From Porticoccus sp038143955 (lineage in GTDB: Bacteria; Pseudomonadota; Gammaproteobacteria; Pseudomonadales; Porticoccaceae), in assembly GCA_038143955.1 (NCBI GenBank), contig JAYQMT010000005.1, positions 682,001-746,000 on the forward strand: a DNA stretch of 64,000 bases, written 5' to 3'. Of the stretch, positions 21,010 to 30,838 are shown in pieces. The first letter of the stretch is position 1, and every line of letters begins with the position of its first letter. The notes beneath the pieces are model-generated. The model saw nothing but the letters and a program-made list of their open reading frames with translations, made no database searches and was not told where the DNA came from. A program made the translations under genes and the position numbers.

Positions 21010-21021
21010 AATTCATTCTCC
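21007..21021 (-). promoter_or_regulatory. Ribosome binding site and AUU start codon of infC
   Basis: GGAG (minus strand, 21018-21021) precedes two tandem ATT codons at 21010-21012 and 21007-21009 by 5 and 8 bases; the 8-base spacing favours the second. A TGA stop directly precedes them, so the coding frame cannot begin further upstream. AUU initiation is the known autoregulatory device of infC. Confidence 0.75.
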
Positions 21022-21039
21022 AAATATTTATGTATTCTA

Positions 21040-22952
21040 TTATACACGACCGCGAGAGGAAATATCCTGCTCTAATATACTCACGAAATCAGCTACAGTC
21101 ATACTGCCTAAATCTTTACCATTAGATGAGCGAACTGCTAAAGTGTTGCTCTCAACTTCTCTATCACCAATTATAAGCAAATATGGAATTTTCTGAATTG
21201 TATGCTCGCGAATTTTAAAGCCGATCTTCTCGTTTCTCAAGTCATTTTCGACTCTAAAACCTTTGTTTTTTATTGAACTGGTCAAATCTCCAACATATTT
21301 TGACTGACTATCGGTAATATTTATAATCATTACCTGGCATGGAGCAAGCCATGGGAAATTTTCCCTCATAATGCTCTATTAAAATTCCTATAAATCTTTC
21401 GAAAGAACCCAAAATTGCTCTATGAAGCATCACAGGAATTTTTCTTGATCCATCTTCAGCTATGTACTGGGCATTAAGTCTCTCGGGCATAGAAAAATCT
21501 ACCTGTATTGTTCCGCACTGCCATATTCTCCCTAAGCAATCCTTAAGAGAAAATTCTATTTTTGGACCATAAAAAGCACCTTCACCAGGTAATAAACTAT
21601 AATCTAAATTTTTTGATACAAGGGCATCAATAAGAGATTTTTCAGATTTATCCCAGACTTCATCGCTACCAACTCTATTTTCAGGGCGAGTTGACAATCT
21701 GATGATAATATCGTCAAAACCAAAGTCTTTATAAATAGAAAATAGCAGATCTGTAAATATAGATACTTCATTTAATATTTGTGACTCTGTACAAAATATA
21801 TGAGCATCGTCCTGAACAAAACCCTCACTCGCATTAAACCTTGGAGGGTTCCCGATGCTTCATTTCGATGACAGGAACCAAACTCAGCGAACCTAAGAGG
21901 TAAATCTCGGTAGCTTTTTAAGCCTTGATTAAAGACCTGTATATGACATGGGCAGTTCATGGGCTTAACAGCAAAATCACGGGATTCAGACTCAACTGTA
22001 AACATGTTTTCACGAAATTTATCCCAATGTCCAGATTTTTCCCAAAGCGACTTTGATACTATTAATGGGGTTTTTATTTCTTGATATCCATTTAGAGCCT
22101 GAGCATCTCTCATATAGTTTTCAACAGTGGTATAAATACTCCAACCTTTGGGATGCCAGAAGACCATACCAGGTGCTTCTTCCTGTAAGTGAAATAAATT
22201 AAATTTCTTAGCCAGCTTTCTATGGTCTCTTTTTTTAGCCTCTTGCAACTGAAATAGATAAGCCTTTAGTTCTTTTTTAGTGGCCCATGCTGTACCATAA
22301 ATTCGCTGAAGCATTTGATTTTTTGAATCACCACGCCAATAAGCACCTGATGTTCGCATTAATTTAAAGTGCTCACAGAATCTCATATTAGGAACATGAG
22401 GGCCACGACACATATCTATATATTCTTGATGATAATATAAGGCAGGTGTTGAATCTTTAGAGATATCTTTTCAAGAATTTCTAGCTTATAATCTTCACCG
22501 TTTTTTTTAAATAAATCATAAGCATCCTGCCAAGAACCAACTTTTTTCACAACATCATATTGTGTTTTAACGAGCAGGTGCATTCGCTCTTCAATCTTTT
22601 CTAGATCTTGATCGCTTAGCATATGATCGAGATCAATATCATAGTAAAAACCATTCTCAATTGTAGGACCTATAGCCATTTTAGCTCTAGGCCACAACTG
22701 TTTTACAGCGTGACCAATTAAATGGGCACACGAATGACGCAAAATTTCTAAGCCATCTGCATCTTTAGAGGTAAAAATAGTCAATTTGGTGTTGTCAGTA
22801 ATCAAATCATGGGCATCTATACGCCCTTCATTGATGTGTCCACCTATAGTGGCCTTAGCCAAACCAGGGCCTATGCTTTGTGCAACTTCATAAACAGAGA
22901 CAGGTTTATCGAAACAACGTTGAGAACCGTCAGGAAGAGTAATAATGATCAT
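21040..22952 (-). CDS. thrS: Threonyl-tRNA synthetase (frameshifted)
   Basis: Charges tRNA-Thr and edits mischarged serine. N-terminal TGS domain (MIIITLPDGSQRCFDKPVSVYEVAQ), editing domain with HSCAHLIGHAVKQLWP, then MCRGPHVPN, class II motif 2 (CHRNEASGTLQGLMRVR), YGPKIEFSLKDCLGR with QCGTIQVDF, motif 3 region HRAILGSFERFIGILIEHYEG, and the anticodon-binding domain (LAPCQVMIINI). Frame changes near 22440-22470, 21700-21850 and 21310-21370. Reconstructed length about 637 residues is normal. ATG 22952 has AAGGA five bases upstream. First gene of the thrS-infC-rpmI-rplT-pheST-ihfA-merR block. Confidence 0.95.
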
Positions 22953-23039
22953 ATATATCCTTTCCAGTGGTGGCCGCTACTAAAGGTCACGTGGTAAATA
23001 GTACATAATCTGAGTATATAAAAATATTCAGGAATCAGT

Positions 23040-23067
23040 ATTCTACTTACTTGATGCGAAGAATCAA
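23040..23067 (-). promoter_or_regulatory. thrS: Candidate thrS promoter overlapping an inverted repeat
   Basis: On the minus strand: -35 TTGATT (23062-23067), 16-bp spacer, -10 TAGAAT (23040-23045), predicting a leader of about 80 nt. The elements sit inside an inverted repeat (23043-23075). Confidence 0.5.
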
Positions 23068-23075
23068 GCAAGTAG
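23043..23075. repeat. Inverted repeat upstream of thrS
   Basis: CTACTTACTTGAT, 7-nt spacer, ATCAAGCAAGTAG: thirteen-base arms that pair at 12 of 13 positions. It overlaps the candidate thrS promoter, so it could be a protein operator; as RNA it would fold only in transcripts begun further upstream. Confidence 0.7.
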
Positions 23076-23189
23076 AAAATTATTTGATGATACCTAATAA
23101 ATATACGGAATTTACTTGTCACGCTAAGAGTGCACTGTTAAATTACCGTTTTTGTATTTTATCTTGGTAATTTTTATCCAAGGCATTTT

Positions 23190-23266
23190 AGGCACGTAGC
23201 TCAGTTGGTTAGAGCACCACCTTGACATGGTGGGGGTCGGTGGTTCGAATCCACTCGTGCCTACCA
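23190..23266 (+). tRNA. tRNA-Val (GAC)
   Basis: 77 nt with encoded CCA. Acceptor AGGCACG/CGTGCCT, anticodon stem CCACC/GGTGG with loop TTGACAT, T arm GGTTCGAATCC. Single gene between thrS and the convergent uvrB. Upstream, AAATTACC (23140-23147) and GGTAATTT (23166-23173) form an 8-bp inverted repeat around its probable promoter region. Confidence 0.96.
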
Positions 23267-23305
23267 GAATACATAGCTTTTTTTACATTCGAAATAGGTC
23301 TTCAA

Positions 23306-25319
23306 TCAAACAATCCCATCTACCATCTTTTTTAAAGAAGTAATTTCATCTCTTATGTTTGCAGCTGACTCAAACTCAAGATTTTTTGCACTTAAAAACA
23401 TTTTTTCTTCTAAGATTTTTATTTTTTTCCATATATCCTGATCTGTATGTAGGTTAGATCTGTCAAGAAAATCTAATTCAACATGATCTTTTATTTTTCG
23501 TGGCTTTTTACCAGGAGCAACAGCAGCTCCTTCCATGATATCAGCTACAGATTTAACGATTCCACAAGGGGTAATATTATTATTGTTATTATGCTTTATT
23601 TGAGCGCTTCGGCGACTCTCTGTTTCATTTATAGCTCTTTCCATTGATCCGGTTATCTTATCTGCATAAAGTATAGCTTTTCCATCAATGTTTCTTGCAG
23701 CTCTACCGATTGTCTGAATCATAGACTGCTCAGAACGTAAAAATCCTCTTTGTCTGCATCAAATATCGCTACTAATGCTACCTCAGGAATATCCAACCCT
23801 TCTCTCAATAGGTTTATGCCAACGAGCACATCAAACTTACCTAGACGTAAATCTCTTATTATTTCTATTCGTTCCACTGTATCTATATCTGAGTGCAAAT
23901 AACGCACTCTAATATCATGATCAGTAAGATAATCTGTAAAGTTCTCAGCCATTCGCTTTGTAAGCACAGTTATGAGGACCCTTTGTTTTTTTTCAACACA
24001 TAAGTTTATCTCTGTAAGAACATCATCTACTTGAGAAATAGCTGGTCTTACAAAAATTTCTGGATCAAGGAGCCCAGTTGGTCTTACTACTTGGCGAACC
24101 ACTTGGCCCTCATTAGCAGCCTCATATTTACCTGGAGTAGCAGAAACAAAAATCATTTGAGGTGCCAAATTTTCCCATTCGTCAAACCTTAAGGGACGAT
24201 TATCGAGCGCTGAAGGTAAACGAAAACCATATTGAACTAATGTTTCTTTTCGTGAACGATCACCTTTATACATTGCGCCGAGCTGGGGGATTGTCACATG
24301 TGACTCGTCTACGATTAGTAATGAGTCAGCTGGTAGATAATCGAATAGTGTTGGGGGCGCCTCACCTTTTTTCGTCCCGAAAGATATCGGGAATAATTTT
24401 CAATTCCGTTACAGTAGCCCAGCTCACCCATCATTTCTAGATCAAAAGAACAGCGCTCTCTGAGTCTCTGCTCTTCAACTAACTTATGCGTTGACCTTAG
24501 CTGCTCTAAACGCTCAACTAGCTCAGTTTTAATATTATCTATAGCGTTCAAGATAACATCTCTAGGGGTAACATAATGTGATTTTGGATAGATTGTAATC
24601 CTTGGAACACGTCTTGATATTTCTCCAGTTAGTGGATCAAACAAGGATATAGTTTCGATGATATCGTCAAAAGTTTCTATCCGGACTGCATCTTGTGCAG
24701 AATCAGCTGGATATACATCGATGACGTCTCCTCTTACTCTATAGGTAGAGCGCTGAAAAACAGCATCATTTCTTGTATATTGTAATTCTGCTAGGCGACG
24801 CAAAATTGATCTTTGATTCACCTCTTCCCCGCGCACTAGATGCAATAACATTTTAAGATAAGATTTTGGATCGCCCAATCCATAAATGGAGGAAACTGTT
24901 GCTACAACAATCACATCTTTCCTCTCCAGTAAAGCCTTTGTAGCTGAAAGCCTCATCTGCTCTATATGCTGATTAATAGAAGCATCTTTTTCAATAAAAG
25001 TACCAGATGATGGAACATATGCTTCCGGTTGGTAGTAGTCATAATAAGATACAAAATACTCGACAGCATTATCTGGAAAAAAATCTCTAAGCTCTCCATA
25101 TAATTGAGCTGCTAGTGTTTTATTGTGAGCAAGAACAATTGCTGGTCGTTGAACCTCATTTATTACATTAGCGATTGTAAAGGTTTTCCCGGACCCAGTT
25201 ACCCCAAGCAATGTTTGTGCTGCAAGCCCATGATTAAGCCCACTTATCAGTTCAGCTATGGCTTTTGGCTGGTCTCCAGCCGGATCATATGGACTAGTTA
25301 AATTAAAGGATCTTGCCAC
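23306..25319 (-). CDS. uvrB: UvrABC excinuclease subunit B (frameshifted)
   Basis: Damage-verifying helicase of nucleotide excision repair. Walker A in LLGVTGSGKTFTIANV, beta-hairpin YYDYYQPEAYVP, VDVYPADSAQDAVRIE-type core, MIFVSATPGKYE, and motif VI region IQTIGRAARNIDGKAILYAD; the C-terminal UVR motif is LEEKMFLSAKNLEFESAANIRDEI. The GTG at 25319 starts MARSFNL. Frame changes near 24300-24390 and at about 23720. Reconstructed length about 670 residues is normal. I see no CTGT-N8-ACAG LexA box in the 125 bp upstream. Confidence 0.95.
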
Positions 25320-25400
25320 TTATTGTTGCCTATATCGTGATGTAAATAATTTAAAACCATAAAAGATTATCGACACAAATAATCAGATTCAGAATTAGGG

Positions 25401-25436
25401 TTGACTCACTCATTTTCGGTATATAATATACGCGCC
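25401..25436 (+). promoter_or_regulatory. Sigma-70 promoter of tRNA-Asn
   Basis: -35 TTGACT (25401-25406); -10 either TATAAT (25422-25427, 15-bp spacer) or TAATAT (25424-25429, 17-bp spacer); followed by CGCGCC, a G+C-rich discriminator typical of stringently controlled promoters, 10 bp before the tRNA. Confidence 0.7.
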
Positions 25437-25445
25437 TCTCTAAGA

Positions 25446-25521
25446 TCCGCCTTAGCTCAGTTGGTAGAGCAAATGACTGTTAATCATTGGGTCGCTGGTT
25501 CGAGCCCAGCAGGCGGAGCCA
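25446..25521 (+). tRNA. tRNA-Asn (GTT)
   Basis: 76 nt with encoded CCA. Acceptor TCCGCCT/AGGCGGA, anticodon arm ATGACTGTTAATCAT with GTT, T arm GGTTCGAGCCC. Divergent from uvrB, convergent with pyrF. A GTT anticodon makes it a queuosine substrate. Confidence 0.96.
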
Positions 25522-25606
25522 TTCTTAGTAGACACAAATTTAATATTTACTAGCTCCTTTCATATCAACTTAGTTTTCTAAATGCTTTAGCAAATAATTT
25601 TTTTAC

Positions 25607-26314
25607 TTAAAGATTTTTTGATATCACCTGGCTTATGTGTTTCAAAACATCAGACGGGTTCAACGCTTGAGTAACCGGTCGACCAATAACTAAATAACTG
25701 CTGCCATTAATTATAGCTTGTGATGGTGATAAAATTCGATTTTGATCGTCAATCTTAATTGAATTTAGGCGTATTCCGGTGTTACTATTATAAAATCATT
25801 ACCATGTATTTTTCTTAGCATCTCAGCCTCAATCCCTGAGGCTACAACACCATCCATACCCGATTTTTTTGATAGCCAAGCAAGTTCTTCAACTTGCTTA
25901 TTTATATCATACGTGACTCCGATTTCATCGAGATCTTTATTGCTGAAACTAGTTAAGACTGTTACTGCTACAAGTAACATTTCACTTCCGGTTTTATCAA
26001 GTATGTTTTTTTGCACTCTCCATCATTTCTCTGCCGCCAGATGCATGTAAATTTGACATCCATACCCCCAGATCTGATGCAGCTTTAACAGCTTTAGAGA
26101 CAGTGCTGGGTATATCATGAAATTTCAGATCTAAGAAGACATCGAAACCCTTTTTTACTAGCAGTGATACAAAACTTGGACCGCAACTTGTGAAGAGCTC
26201 TTTCCCAACCTTCAGCTTGCATAATGTTGGATCAATTGTTTCTACAAATTCCATTGCGTGTATCGAATTGTTATAGTCAAGGGCAACAATAATCCTTGGA
26301 TTATTGATTTTCAT
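25607..26314 (-). CDS. pyrF: Orotidine 5'-phosphate decarboxylase (frameshifted)
   Basis: Last step of UMP synthesis. Catalytic DLKFHDIPSTV and CKLKVGKELF are intact; DGVVASGIEAEMLRKIHG and FIIVTPEYA/TPGIR follow, with QALNPSDVLKHISQVI at the C-terminus. Frame changes near 26010 (T-run) and near 25765 (the TPGIR motif itself spans the shift), after which the frame ends at 25607. Net length 708 bp corresponds to 235 residues, normal. The ATG overlaps the lapA stop (ATGA), so the two are coupled. Confidence 0.93.
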
Positions 26315-26622
26315 AACTTTAATTCCTTGTTTTTTGCAGCGGATTCTAATTTTCCGAGCTGTTTTTTTACGCTATTTAACTTAAATTTTTGAGTAATCAT
26401 GACTGTAGAGGTCAATATCGTAGTAACTAGGCAGCCCAGACAAAAACTTATGAGCAACCAGAGGCCTTTGGGGAGTAATTTTGATTCAAAATCAAAAATT
26501 TTATAGAAAATTAGATCCTGGTTATCCATTACAAGACATGCCCCAAGGATGACGGAAATCGTGGTAAGAGTTAACCAAATAATATTTTTTAGCGCTGACA
26601 CAGGAACTCCAAAAAAACGCAC
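26311..26622 (-). CDS. lapA: LapA family inner-membrane protein (YciS/DUF1049)
   Basis: Small inner-membrane protein; in E. coli LapA works with LapB and FtsH in controlling LpxC and lipopolysaccharide synthesis. Two membrane helices (IIWLTLTTISVILGACLVM and LWLLISFCLGCLVTTIL) flank NQDLIFYKIFDF; a short coiled coil (KKQLGKLESAAKNKEL) ends it. 103 residues, GTG start at 26622. Located between ihfB and pyrF, as in many gammaproteobacteria; no lapB follows, since pyrF comes directly after with a 4-bp overlap. Confidence 0.85.
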   Translation of the reverse strand: MRFFGVPVSALKNIIWLTLTTISVILGACLVMDNQDLIFYKIFDFESKLLPKGLWLLISFCLGCLVTTILTSTVMITQKFKLNSVKKQLGKLESAAKNKELKL

Positions 26623-26701
26623 AAGGGTATTATGGCGTTAATTATAATAAAATTCCTCTTGTTTTGGCGAGACAAGCTTAGAATAAGTGAAACAATGAAC
26701 G

Positions 26702-26984
26702 TTATTTAGAATTATTGACTCTCATTCTTAGCTCTTTACCTGGCTTGAAATGAGGTACAGACCTACTTGGTAGATCAACAGAGGCACCGGTTTTAGGGTT
26801 TCTACAATCGAGCTGCACGGTGGTGTAAGCAGAAGCTTCCAAAACCCTTATTTCTATTCTCTCGTTTTTGCAGAGCGTGTAAGCCATTTTTTCTAACACC
26901 ATTTTTCACAGCAAGTTCAACATCGCCAGATGTTAGCTGATCTTGGCTGTCTACAATAGATTCTATTAATTCTGATTTCGTCAT
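26702..26984 (-). CDS. ihfB: Integration host factor subunit beta (three frameshifts)
   Basis: Partner of IhfA. Pieces alternate between two frames: MTKSELIESIVDSQDQLTSGDVELAVKN, then VLEKMAYTLCKNERIEIR, then GFGSFCLHHRAARL, then NPKTGASVDLPSRSVPHFKPGKEL. Together they give a complete IhfB of about 94 residues with the intercalating-Pro arm (RNPKTGASV). ATG 26984 is the start; a longer in-frame reading adds ten residues not in the family. Three shifts in 283 bp point to poor consensus, not a pseudogene. It follows rpsA. Confidence 0.9.
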
Positions 26985-27066
26985 AAATAAGTTTATCGCA
27001 TAATCGATTATCACATTTGATTAACTGTATAGCTTAGTTGTATTCAAACAAGCAAACCTAAAAAAA

Positions 27067-28748
27067 TTAATCCTCTTTATTATCCATTTGAGCTTTAATT
27101 AAATCACCTATGGTTGTAGGAGATATACTTTCTACCTCAGACTTCTTATGCTCTTTAACTGCAGTTTTTTCATCATCTACATCCTTAGCTTTGATTGATA
27201 AGGATATCGTACGATTTTTCTATCTACATTAGTTATTTTCGTTTCTACTTCATCACCTTCTTTAAGGATCTTAGTTGCATCATCTACTTTTTCTTGAGAT
27301 AGTTCTGTCACCTTCAATGTTGCAGCTATGCCATCCCTTAGGGAGATAGTCGCTTCTTTAGCGTTCACTTTTGTAACTGAACCGATAACAATTGAACCTT
27401 TGTCAAACTCTGATACGTAACGTAGAAATGGATCATCTCCAAGCTGTTTTATACCCAAAGAGATTCGCTCTCTTTCTGAATCTATTGATAAGATGACGGT
27501 CTCAACTTCATCACCTTTCGTATAGCTACGAACAGCGTCCTCACCTGAGTCATCCCATGAGATGTCAGACAAATGAACTAGTCCGTCTATTCCTCCATTT
27601 AAGCCAATGAAGATTCCAAAATCAGTAATTGACTTGATATTTCCAGTAATTTTATCCCCTTTCTTATTTGTTGTGCCAAACTCATCCCAGGGGTTCATAA
27701 AGCACTGCTTAACACCTAAAGAAATTCTTCTACGCTCTTGATCTATATCTAGAATCATTACTTCCACTTCGTCACCCAGTTGAACGACTTTAGATGGATG
27801 AATATTTTTATTGGTCAAGTCCATTTCCGAAACGTGAACTAATCCTTCAACACCATCTTCTAATTCCGCAAAACAACCATAATCAGTTAGATTAGTAACG
27901 GTTGCTTTTGTACGAGCTCCTTGTGGGTAACGGCCTGTGATATCAGCCCAAGGATCTTCTCCCATTTGTTTCATGCCTAAAGATACTCGATTACGTTCTC
28001 GATCAAATTTGAGTATTTTGACATCGACATCATCGCCTACATTCACTATCTCAGAGGGATGTTTGATTCGCTTCCAAGACATATCTGTAATATGCAAAAG
28101 ACCATCAATGCCTCCAAGATCGACAAAGGCGCCATAATCTGTGAGATTCTTGATTAAACCTTTTACTGTCATCCCTTCCTCAAGGTTTGCGAGCATCTCA
28201 TCTCGCTCATCAGTATTGACTTGTTCCATAACAGCGCGTCTTGATACAACAACATTATTACGCTTCTGATCAAGCTTAATTACTTTAAATTCCAATGGTT
28301 TATTTTCAAGATGAGAAGTATCTCGAACGGGTCGAACATCTATCAAAGAACCTGGCAAAAAGGCTCTTAATCCTTGAACCTCGACAGTAAATCCACCTTT
28401 AACTTTGCCACTTATAATTCCGATGACCGCTTCTTCTGCTTTCAAAGCAGCGTCTAATATTATCCATGATTCCGCTGCACGAGCTTTTTCTCTTGATAAC
28501 TTTGTTGCGCCAAAACCGTCTTCAATAGCCTCAAGAGATACTTGTACCTCGTCACCTATGTTTATAGAAATTTCGCCATTATCATCAAGAAATTCTTCTT
28601 TTGGAATAACGCCTTCAGACTTCAAGCCTGTATGAACTGTAACCCAATCTTTATCAATATCTATGATGACTCCAGTGATTATTGAACCGGTATGCATCTC
28701 AATAGTTTTTAAACTTTCTTCGAATAATTCTGCGAAACTTGAACTCAT
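27067..28748 (-). CDS. rpsA: 30S ribosomal protein S1 (one frameshift near C-terminus)
   Basis: Large RNA-binding protein needed for initiation on most mRNAs. Six S1 (OB-fold) repeats are recognisable, e.g. GSIITGVIIDIDKDWVTVHTG, GLIKNLTDYGAFVDLGGIDG, ATVTNLTDYGCFAELEDGVEG, GNIKSITDFGIFIGLNGGIDG and GSVTKVNAKEATISL. One base is wrong near 27200, after which the acidic tail (KEHKKSEVESISP..) ends at 27067. Total about 560 residues, as usual. ATG 28748; only a weak AAGG precedes it. cmk lies upstream, ihfB downstream. Confidence 0.96.
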
Positions 28749-28800
28749 AGGGGGTACCTTGAAGGAATGTAGAGCTTATTGCTTAGTAAACTCTTTTTAA

Positions 28801-28820
28801 CCACATTACCAGTTATGTGG
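28801..28820 (-). promoter_or_regulatory. Hairpin in the rpsA leader
   Basis: On the minus strand CCACAT, loop AACTGGTA, ATGTGG, about 53 bp before the rpsA start. E. coli rpsA is autoregulated through several leader hairpins with GG-bearing loops; this is a possible counterpart, without T-run and thus not a terminator. Confidence 0.35.
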
Positions 28821-28889
28821 GCTATTAATAAAAAGTATAAGTAAATTTTCTCTGGTTAAAGATTTACATATACAGCGTTTATATAATGT

Positions 28890-29570
28890 TTAGATGCCGT
28901 TATTTTTGGCAATTTTTAATCCTATTTGCAATACTTCATCAATAGTCATTTTTGAGCTATCAATAACGAAAGCATCTTTTGCAGCAATCATTGGTGAGAA
29001 CTTACGATTTATATCTCGCGTATCGCGTTCCTTAACCTGCTGTATAAAGGATGCAAGGCTAACATCTTTATTTGTATCCTTCAACTGGTTATAGCGTCTC
29101 TCTGCTCTGATTTCAGGGCTTGCAGTAAGGAAAATTTTTGCTGTTGCATCAGGAAATACAACTGTACCCATATCACGACCGTCTGCTATCAAACCTGGGG
29201 GTTTTACAAAAGCTCGCTGTCGATCTAATAAAGCAGTTCTTACCTTCGGGTAAGCAGCAATGACCGATGCATCTGTTCCGATATTCTCAGACCTAATAGT
29301 CGAAGAAACATCCTCGCCCTCAAGAATTATTTTTATCTGAGATTGATCACTGGCATCAAATGTTACATCCATATGCCTCGCTAATAGGGCAACTGAATCA
29401 ACGGCATGAAGGTCTACTTTGTGTCTTTTGGTGGCCAAGGCAAGCAATCTGTATAAAGCACCACTATCAAGATAATGAAATCCTAAGTTTATGGCTAATA
29501 ATTGACAAAAGGTTCCCTTTCCAGACCCACTTGGGCCATCTACTGTAATTATTAATGGGCACTTATTCAT
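28890..29570 (-). CDS. cmk: Cytidylate kinase
   Basis: Phosphorylates CMP and dCMP. P-loop ITVDGPSGSGKGTFCQLLA, CMP-binding GALYRLLA and DGRDMGTVVFPDA, lid region RDTRDINRKFSPM. 226 residues, intact. Its ATG overlaps the aroA stop by one base (TAATG), indicating coupled translation in the pheA-hisC-tyrA-aroA-cmk-rpsA order. Confidence 0.96.
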   Translation of the reverse strand: MNKCPLIITVDGPSGSGKGTFCQLLAINLGFHYLDSGALYRLLALATKRHKVDLHAVDSVALLARHMDVTFDASDQSQIKIILEGEDVSSTIRSENIGTDASVIAAYPKVRTALLDRQRAFVKPPGLIADGRDMGTVVFPDATAKIFLTASPEIRAERRYNQLKDTNKDVSLASFIQQVKERDTRDINRKFSPMIAAKDAFVIDSSKMTIDEVLQIGLKIAKNNGI

Positions 29571-30826
29571 TATCGAAGCACCTCAGATATAGTCATTCCT
29601 GATTTATTTGCTAATTCAATAAAGTTTGGAAAAGAGGTGGCAACATTCTTACAATTTTTGATTAAAATACTATCTTCAGATATCAATGCAGCAATACTAA
29701 ATGCCATGGATATTCGGTGATCGTCGTTGCTATCAATCTCTCCACCAGATAGTGTGCCTCCCTGAATCTCTATGCCATCAGGCTTAGTTGCTAAGTTTAT
29801 ACCAAGTGATAACAGGCCATCTGCCATTGCTTGAATTCTATCGCTTTCCTTGAATCTAAGTTCTGAAGCCCCGTTGAGTGTAGTTTTTCCATCTGCGCAG
29901 GCTGCGGCAATAAATAAAGCAGGAAATTCATCTATTGCCAAAGCAACCTGTTCTGAAGGGATCACAATTCCACGTAAAGGCGCATAGCGAACGCGAATAT
30001 CTGCAACTGGCTCCCCTCCTACCATTGCTTGTTTGGATAGCTCTATATCAGCACCCATCATTTTTAAAATGTTTATCACGCCGATTCTTGTTGGGTTAAC
30101 CCCGACAAAAGGTAAAATAATATCTGAGCCAGGTGCGATAGATGCGGCGACTATGAAAAATGCTGCTGAAGAAATATCTGCAGGAACGTCAATTTTTGTA
30201 GATATCAGCTCATTGCCGCCTTTAATAGTTATAGTTGAATTATCTTTGCTAATGTTACAGCCAAAGGCACTAAGCATCCGTTCTGTGTGATCTCTGGTAG
30301 TGGCATTCTCTTTTACAATAGTATTACTTTTAATATACAAACCTGCTAGCAAAATACATGATTTGACCTGCGCGCTTGCCATTGGCAATTCGTAATAAAT
30401 AGAGTTAAGGACTTGGTTTCCTTTAATTTTGAGGGGCGGAAGTCCTGATTCATCTGCCTCTATAAAAGCACCCATCGTTTTTAGGGGTGTTACCACACGA
30501 CCCATGGGTCTTTTTGATAATGACTCATCTCCCGTTAAAACAACATCAAATAATTGGGCTGACAGTAATCCAGAAAGTAGTCTCATTGATGTTCCAGAAT
30601 TTCCTAAGCAAAGTGGGCCGGGAGGTTGTTTCAAGCCATTTAGCCCGACACCATATATTTTTATATTCCCATCATTTGGACCTTCAATAACAACGCCCAT
30701 ATCTCTAAATGCCTGAAGTGTTGCTAGGCTATCCTCACCCTCTAAAAAACCAGTAATATATGTAGTTCCTTTGGCAATTGATCCAAGAATAATTGCACGA
30801 TGGGAAATAGACTTATCCCCAGGCAC
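29570..30826 (-). CDS. aroA: 3-phosphoshikimate 1-carboxyvinyltransferase (EPSP synthase)
   Basis: Sixth step of the shikimate pathway. PGDKSISHRAI, LGNSGTSMRLLSGLL, RDHTERML, AIDEFPALFIAAACADG, RFKESDRI and DDHRISMAF are all present. The frame after the tyrA stop is open: GGNI-UAG-GTIKVPGDKS, and the first start is GTG 30826 (the V of VPGDKS). AroA normally needs the residues just before this (GG.I.G.I.VPGDKS), so the true protein may begin inside tyrA, as in the fused tyrA-aroA gene of pseudomonads. From GTG the protein has 418 residues, slightly short. Confidence 0.94.
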   Translation of the reverse strand: MPGDKSISHRAIILGSIAKGTTYITGFLEGEDSLATLQAFRDMGVVIEGPNDGNIKIYGVGLNGLKQPPGPLCLGNSGTSMRLLSGLLSAQLFDVVLTGDESLSKRPMGRVVTPLKTMGAFIEADESGLPPLKIKGNQVLNSIYYELPMASAQVKSCILLAGLYIKSNTIVKENATTRDHTERMLSAFGCNISKDNSTITIKGGNELISTKIDVPADISSAAFFIVAASIAPGSDIILPFVGVNPTRIGVINILKMMGADIELSKQAMVGGEPVADIRVRYAPLRGIVIPSEQVALAIDEFPALFIAAACADGKTTLNGASELRFKESDRIQAMADGLLSLGINLATKPDGIEIQGGTLSGGEIDSNDDHRISMAFSIAALISEDSILIKNCKNVATSFPNFIELANKSGMTISEVLR

Positions 30827-30838
30827 TTTTATAGTTCC

